Assembly: GCA_946480995.1 (NCBI GenBank)
Contig: CAMLMF010000083.1
Coordinates: forward strand, 1-8,783
DNA length: 8,783 bases
Direction: 5' to 3'
DNA from: an uncultured Bdellovibrio sp.
GTDB taxonomy: Bacteria; Bdellovibrionota; Bdellovibrionia; Bdellovibrionales; Bdellovibrionaceae
Notes under the pieces: model-generated
The model's database searches: none
Seen by the model: the letters and a program-made list of their open reading frames with translations, nothing else
What the model was told of the DNA's origin: nothing
Position numbers and translations under genes: made by a program
Shown here: positions 6,246 to 8,783 of the stretch, piece by piece
Layout of the letters: each line of letters opens with the position of its first letter
How positions within the stretch are numbered: position 1 is the stretch's first letter

Positions 6246-6991
6246 ACGTTTTTTTCTTACACGGCTTCCTTGGTCGCCCCGCAGATTGGGCGATGGTGAA
6301 GGCATTTTTGCCTCAGCGTGAAGACGTGCGCGTTTTTACTCCCGATTATTTTAAAGAGCTTACTTTAAGTCCGCAAAATTCCTTTGCCAATTGGGCTGAC
6401 AACTTCACTCAGTGGGTTGAACAATACGGCTGCGGCAATGATCGCAACATTCTTGTGGGCTATTCTTTGGGTGGCCGTTTGGCGTTGCACGCTTTAGAAA
6501 AAAAGCCAGATCTGTGGAACCGCGCCGTTTTAATTTCTACTAATCCGGGCTTTGATGATAGCTATGATTCCTTCAATCCCGATTCCGATGAACGTCGCCA
6601 AAGATGGCTAAGTGATTCCTATTGGGCTGAAGAGTTTTTGAAAGCACCTTGGGACATTGTTTTACGCGATTGGAATTCCCAACCCGTTTTTGGTGGCGGC
6701 AGCAATGAACCCGTGCGCTTAGAAAAAGATTATTCCCGTGAATTGTTAAGCTTGGCTTTGACTCATTGGTCTTTAGCGCAACAAAAGAACATGCGTTCGA
6801 CGATCAAAAAATATATGCACAAGCTGTTATGGGTGGTCGGGGAGCGAGACGAAAAGTTTCTTGAATCATCCCGCCGTCTACACACCGAAGTTAGCGGTCT
6901 GATGTTAGAGACCGTTCCAGATTCATCGCATCGGGTATTGTTTGATAGCCCTAAAGAATTGGGGCGTAAGATCGCCCAATTAATTCGTTAA
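6233..6991 (+). CDS. menH: SHCHC synthase, alpha/beta-hydrolase fold
   Basis: The product is predicted to eliminate pyruvate from SEPHCHC to give 2-succinyl-6-hydroxy-2,4-cyclohexadiene-1-carboxylate (SHCHC), the third menaquinone-specific step. From GTG 6233 it has 252 residues, the same length as E. coli MenH. The strand-1 motif FFLHGFLGRPADW (7-19) and the nucleophile elbow GYSLGGR with S78 fit MenH. D206 (GERDEKF) and H233 (DSSHRVL) complete a Ser-Asp-His triad at positions close to E. coli S86, D210 and H232. Generic alpha/beta hydrolases share the triad, but the HGFLG start and the position straight after menD settle the call. GTG 6233 overlaps menD by 13 bases; an upstream TTG 6182 would add 17 residues translated from menD and is unlikely. 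The 3' end overlaps the convergent protease gene by 12 bases, with no terminator between. Confidence 0.92.
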   Translation: MERINVFFLHGFLGRPADWAMVKAFLPQREDVRVFTPDYFKELTLSPQNSFANWADNFTQWVEQYGCGNDRNILVGYSLGGRLALHALEKKPDLWNRAVLISTNPGFDDSYDSFNPDSDERRQRWLSDSYWAEEFLKAPWDIVLRDWNSQPVFGGGSNEPVRLEKDYSRELLSLALTHWSLAQQKNMRSTIKKYMHKLLWVVGERDEKFLESSRRLHTEVSGLMLETVPDSSHRVLFDSPKELGRKIAQLIR

Positions 6992-7819
6992 TTTCTTAAT
7001 GCCGTCATTAATCCACGTGCGATATTTTTTTACGCTGATGTATATTGATTTTTCTGCGCAAATATCCCGGGTATCCTGGGAAACGCCTCCACTGCTGGCT
7101 TCATCAGGTGAAGTCCATGACATCGCAGACACAATTCCTACGACATAATCTTGACCGTTCCAGCGCATGAGTCCAGGGCCGCCAGAGTCGCCATTGCAGA
7201 TGCCACGATGAGTGGTTTGATCCACATAGAACTGATTTTCGTTTTCGCTAAGACTGTTGATGATTAAGTCGACGTGACGAAGATGACCTGAGCCTTGGTT
7301 GTCCGTGGGACTGGCTTTGCTTCCCGAGGTTCTGCCATATCCTACGGCCGTAAAGCCCTGATTGGGACGAACGATAAAGTCAGGTTCTGGCAGCAATAAA
7401 GTTTTATAACCCGCTGGCGCCTCGCCTTTAATTCGTAGCAAAGCCAAATCGTTGCGATCGCGCAAGTTGCCTTTGCTAAAACCCTCGTGCAGCAACACTT
7501 TCGCTACCGGACGCATGATATAGTCACCGGCCATAGGTTTTAAGCCGAAAGCCAATGTCAGGCTTTCTGCCTTAGAACCTAAGCAGTGGGCAGCTGTAAT
7601 CACGATGTCTTTGCGTATCAAGGCGCCGGTACAATATTTCTGAGTGGCATTGTCGAAAATCATCACGACGTATTTTGAAGCGATATGATCTTTGGTCGTA
7701 TCTTTGCCGCCAACGATCGCCGCGGCTGAAATGTCTTCAGAAGTCGGAGCAGAAAAATTCCCACCACAAGCTGTTAAAAGCAAAGTCAGAAATGCGGCGA
7801 CGTACAAGTGCGTTTGCAT
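6980..7819 (-). CDS. Trypsin-like serine protease (family S1), predicted lipoprotein
   Basis: This 279-residue protein has a lipoprotein signal peptide ending in lipobox LTAC (C18), so export and lipid anchoring at the cell envelope are predicted; Gly at +2 does not favour inner-membrane retention. A 17-residue segment (18-34) leads to IVGG (35-38), the classic new N-terminus of an activated S1 protease. The triad is H78 (TAAHC), D124 (NDLALL) and S212 (GDSGGP). C63/C79 and C208 with the Cys of DICAEKS match two standard S1 disulfides. The residue at chymotrypsin position 189 is Gly (G206) rather than Asp, so trypsin-like Arg/Lys preference is not supported. ATG 7819 is chosen because it starts the signal peptide and follows GGGGAA (7822-7827); an upstream in-frame ATG at 7894 would translate a terminator hairpin. 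A role in prey digestion or self-processing is conjecture. Confidence 0.87.
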   Translation of the reverse strand: MQTHLYVAAFLTLLLTACGGNFSAPTSEDISAAAIVGGKDTTKDHIASKYVVMIFDNATQKYCTGALIRKDIVITAAHCLGSKAESLTLAFGLKPMAGDYIMRPVAKVLLHEGFSKGNLRDRNDLALLRIKGEAPAGYKTLLLPEPDFIVRPNQGFTAVGYGRTSGSKASPTDNQGSGHLRHVDLIINSLSENENQFYVDQTTHRGICNGDSGGPGLMRWNGQDYVVGIVSAMSWTSPDEASSGGVSQDTRDICAEKSIYISVKKYRTWINDGIKKLTN

Positions 7820-7840
7820 AGTTCCCCAAAAAACAAAAAA

Positions 7841-7892
7841 GACGAAGCCTTCAATAACAAAAGGGCCGCCTTTTATCCAGCGGCCCTTCGTC
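7841..7892. other. Inverted repeat giving an alternative fold with the inter-protease terminator
   Basis: GACGAAG (7841-7847) is complementary to CTTCGTC (7886-7892). The right arm shares 7886-7888 with the terminator stem, so in the minus-strand RNA the two foldings partly compete. On that strand this outer stem is followed by TTTTTTGTTTTTT (7828-7840), a second possible release tract. It may be part of the terminator or an attenuator ahead of the downstream protease gene. Confidence 0.4.
7853..7888 (-). terminator. Rho-independent terminator after the upstream protease gene
   Basis: In the minus-strand transcript AAGGGCCGC (7880-7888) pairs with GCGGCCCTT (7861-7869) around a 10-base loop. 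A T-rich tract (TTTTGTTATT) follows. The 9-bp GC-rich stem lies 37 bases downstream of the stop of the 7926-8771 gene and should end its transcript. The plus-strand direction has no T-tract after the stem. Confidence 0.82.
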
Positions 7893-7925
7893 ATTTGAAA
7901 AACTTTTTAAGAATGAAAGAGGAAG

Positions 7926-8771
7926 CTATTGTTGCTTCGTGCTTTCTGGGCTGCCTAAGGCTGTCGTCAGCTTGTTAGCAACACGGTTCAACCAGCTCTT
8001 ATAGTACAAAGCGTTTGTGTAAACAGCTTGCTTTGAGCAGTCATTGGCTTCGTCATTTAAGCCACGGCTTGTAACACCCCAAAGGTAGTATTTGCCGCCA
8101 GCTTCGATGTAAGCAGGGCCGCCAGAGTCACCGTGACAAGCGCCGGTCCCTTGAGATTGATCAAGGCTGACTTCTGAAGCACTGAACTTATGATCAGCGA
8201 TTTTAATTTTTGTTGTTCTAAGTTTTCCTGCGCCGATTTTTTTTGCTCCGTCAGTCAGACCGTAACCCGCAACCACAACAGTGGCGCCCGGTTTGATCAG
8301 CTTTTGGCTGGCTGCAGGCAAGAATGAAGAAGGTTTGTATTTACCTGGAACGGCACCAGTAAAGTGTAAAAGAGCAATGTCACCAGTGTTCTTGTCTTCC
8401 ATTTGACGAGTTTCCCAGTACTGAGAAACTTCCGCTTTGTCGACCACGCGGTATTCTGATTTTTCGTTAGGTTGAATGTCGAAGAAAACCACCATCGCTT
8501 CAGGGAATGGTCCCACGCAATGAGCAGCCGTTAGAACTAAATTGCTTGGCAACAAAGAGCCTGTGCAAAGTTGGCCTGAATAAGCATCGTAAACTGCGAC
8601 AATGCTTTCTGCTAATTTATCTTCGGCTTTAACATCTGTGCCGTTGATAATGCCTGTTTGTGATTGTGTAACTTCCCCAAGATTTTGAGCGTCATTGTTG
8701 GCTTGTGGTGTACATGCCAACAGTGCCCAACTTGAAACGACTCCTGCAACTAAAAGTACGTTCAGCTTCAC
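7926..8771 (-). CDS. Trypsin-like serine protease (family S1), predicted lipoprotein
   Basis: This 281-residue protein starts at GTG with a lipoprotein signal peptide and lipobox LLAC (C20), Thr at +2. A 21-residue Gln/Asn-rich segment (20-40) precedes IINGT (41-45), equivalent to the IVGG activation site. The S1 triad is H84 (TAAHC), D131 (GDIALLHF) and S216 (GDSGGP). C69/C85 and C212 with the Cys of NDCSKQ match standard disulfides. Position 189 in chymotrypsin numbering is Gly (G210), and the usual Trp215 is Arg in VTSRG, so substrate preference is probably not trypsin-like. It resembles the neighbouring protease in layout but differs in most residues, suggesting an old tandem duplication. 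The start is supported by GGGGGGA (8777-8783) five bases upstream. Its terminator separates it from the second protease gene. Its promoter lies outside the window. Confidence 0.88.
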   Translation of the reverse strand: MKLNVLLVAGVVSSWALLACTPQANNDAQNLGEVTQSQTGIINGTDVKAEDKLAESIVAVYDAYSGQLCTGSLLPSNLVLTAAHCVGPFPEAMVVFFDIQPNEKSEYRVVDKAEVSQYWETRQMEDKNTGDIALLHFTGAVPGKYKPSSFLPAASQKLIKPGATVVVAGYGLTDGAKKIGAGKLRTTKIKIADHKFSASEVSLDQSQGTGACHGDSGGPAYIEAGGKYYLWGVTSRGLNDEANDCSKQAVYTNALYYKSWLNRVANKLTTALGSPESTKQQ

Positions 8772-8776
8772 TTTAA

Positions 8777-8783
8777 TCCCCCC
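8777..8783 (-). promoter_or_regulatory. Ribosome binding site supporting the GTG start at 8771
   Basis: GGGGGGA on the minus strand ends 5 bases before GTG 8771, at the extreme window edge. It decides the non-ATG start of the upstream protease; the next in-frame sequence already encodes the signal peptide, so no later start would work. Confidence 0.65.

Noticed and set aside
7820..7894. In-frame upstream ATG at 7894 adding 25 residues to the downstream protease
   Set aside because: The extension is translated from the terminator hairpin and T-tract, hides the signal peptide, and has no ribosome site. ATG 7819 gives a clean lipoprotein signal.
1..8783. CRISPR array, tRNA/rRNA, insertion sequence or phage genes
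   Set aside because: No direct repeat array, cloverleaf, terminal inverted repeats, transposase or integrase motifs were seen on either strand when read by eye.

Overview
The window looks like chromosomal DNA from a Gram-negative, menaquinone-using bacterium. A predatory Bdellovibrio-type organism (Bdellovibrionota) fits best: moderate GC, tightly packed genes, a menaquinone pathway, lipoprotein-type trypsin-like proteases and a signal-peptide beta-barrel protein ending in Phe. This taxonomic call is inference from gene content and style; no rRNA or tRNA is present to confirm it.

Left part (1-2000). A luciferase-like flavin monooxygenase (YhbW type) runs leftward off the window edge, so its C-terminus is missing. 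Divergent from it, across about 116 bases, is a 295-residue outer-membrane beta-barrel protein of unrecognised family. It ends at a strong, symmetric terminator shared with the convergent gene to its right.

Centre (2026-6991). This is a menaquinone supply locus built of two divergent units. Leftward is aroF (type I-beta DAHP synthase, first step of the shikimate pathway) followed after 3 bases by menG (final methylation of demethylmenaquinone). Rightward is menF-menD-menH (chorismate to isochorismate to SEPHCHC to SHCHC), with the coding regions overlapping at each junction. The two units share a very short control region around 3550-3630. So one locus holds the entry to chorismate synthesis, the first three menaquinone-specific steps and the last step. 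menC, menE, menB and menA are not here.

Right part (6980-8771). Two leftward, tandem, diverged S1-family serine proteases, both predicted lipoproteins with intact catalytic triads. A hairpin terminator with a possible alternative fold separates them. The downstream protease converges on menH with a 12-base overlap of the two 3' ends.

No CRISPR array, transposon, phage gene, tRNA or rRNA is seen. I do not see an obviously new multi-gene system. The most interesting points are the lipid-anchored zymogen layout of the protease pair, the compressed aroF/menF divergent start region, and the outer-membrane protein of unknown family.
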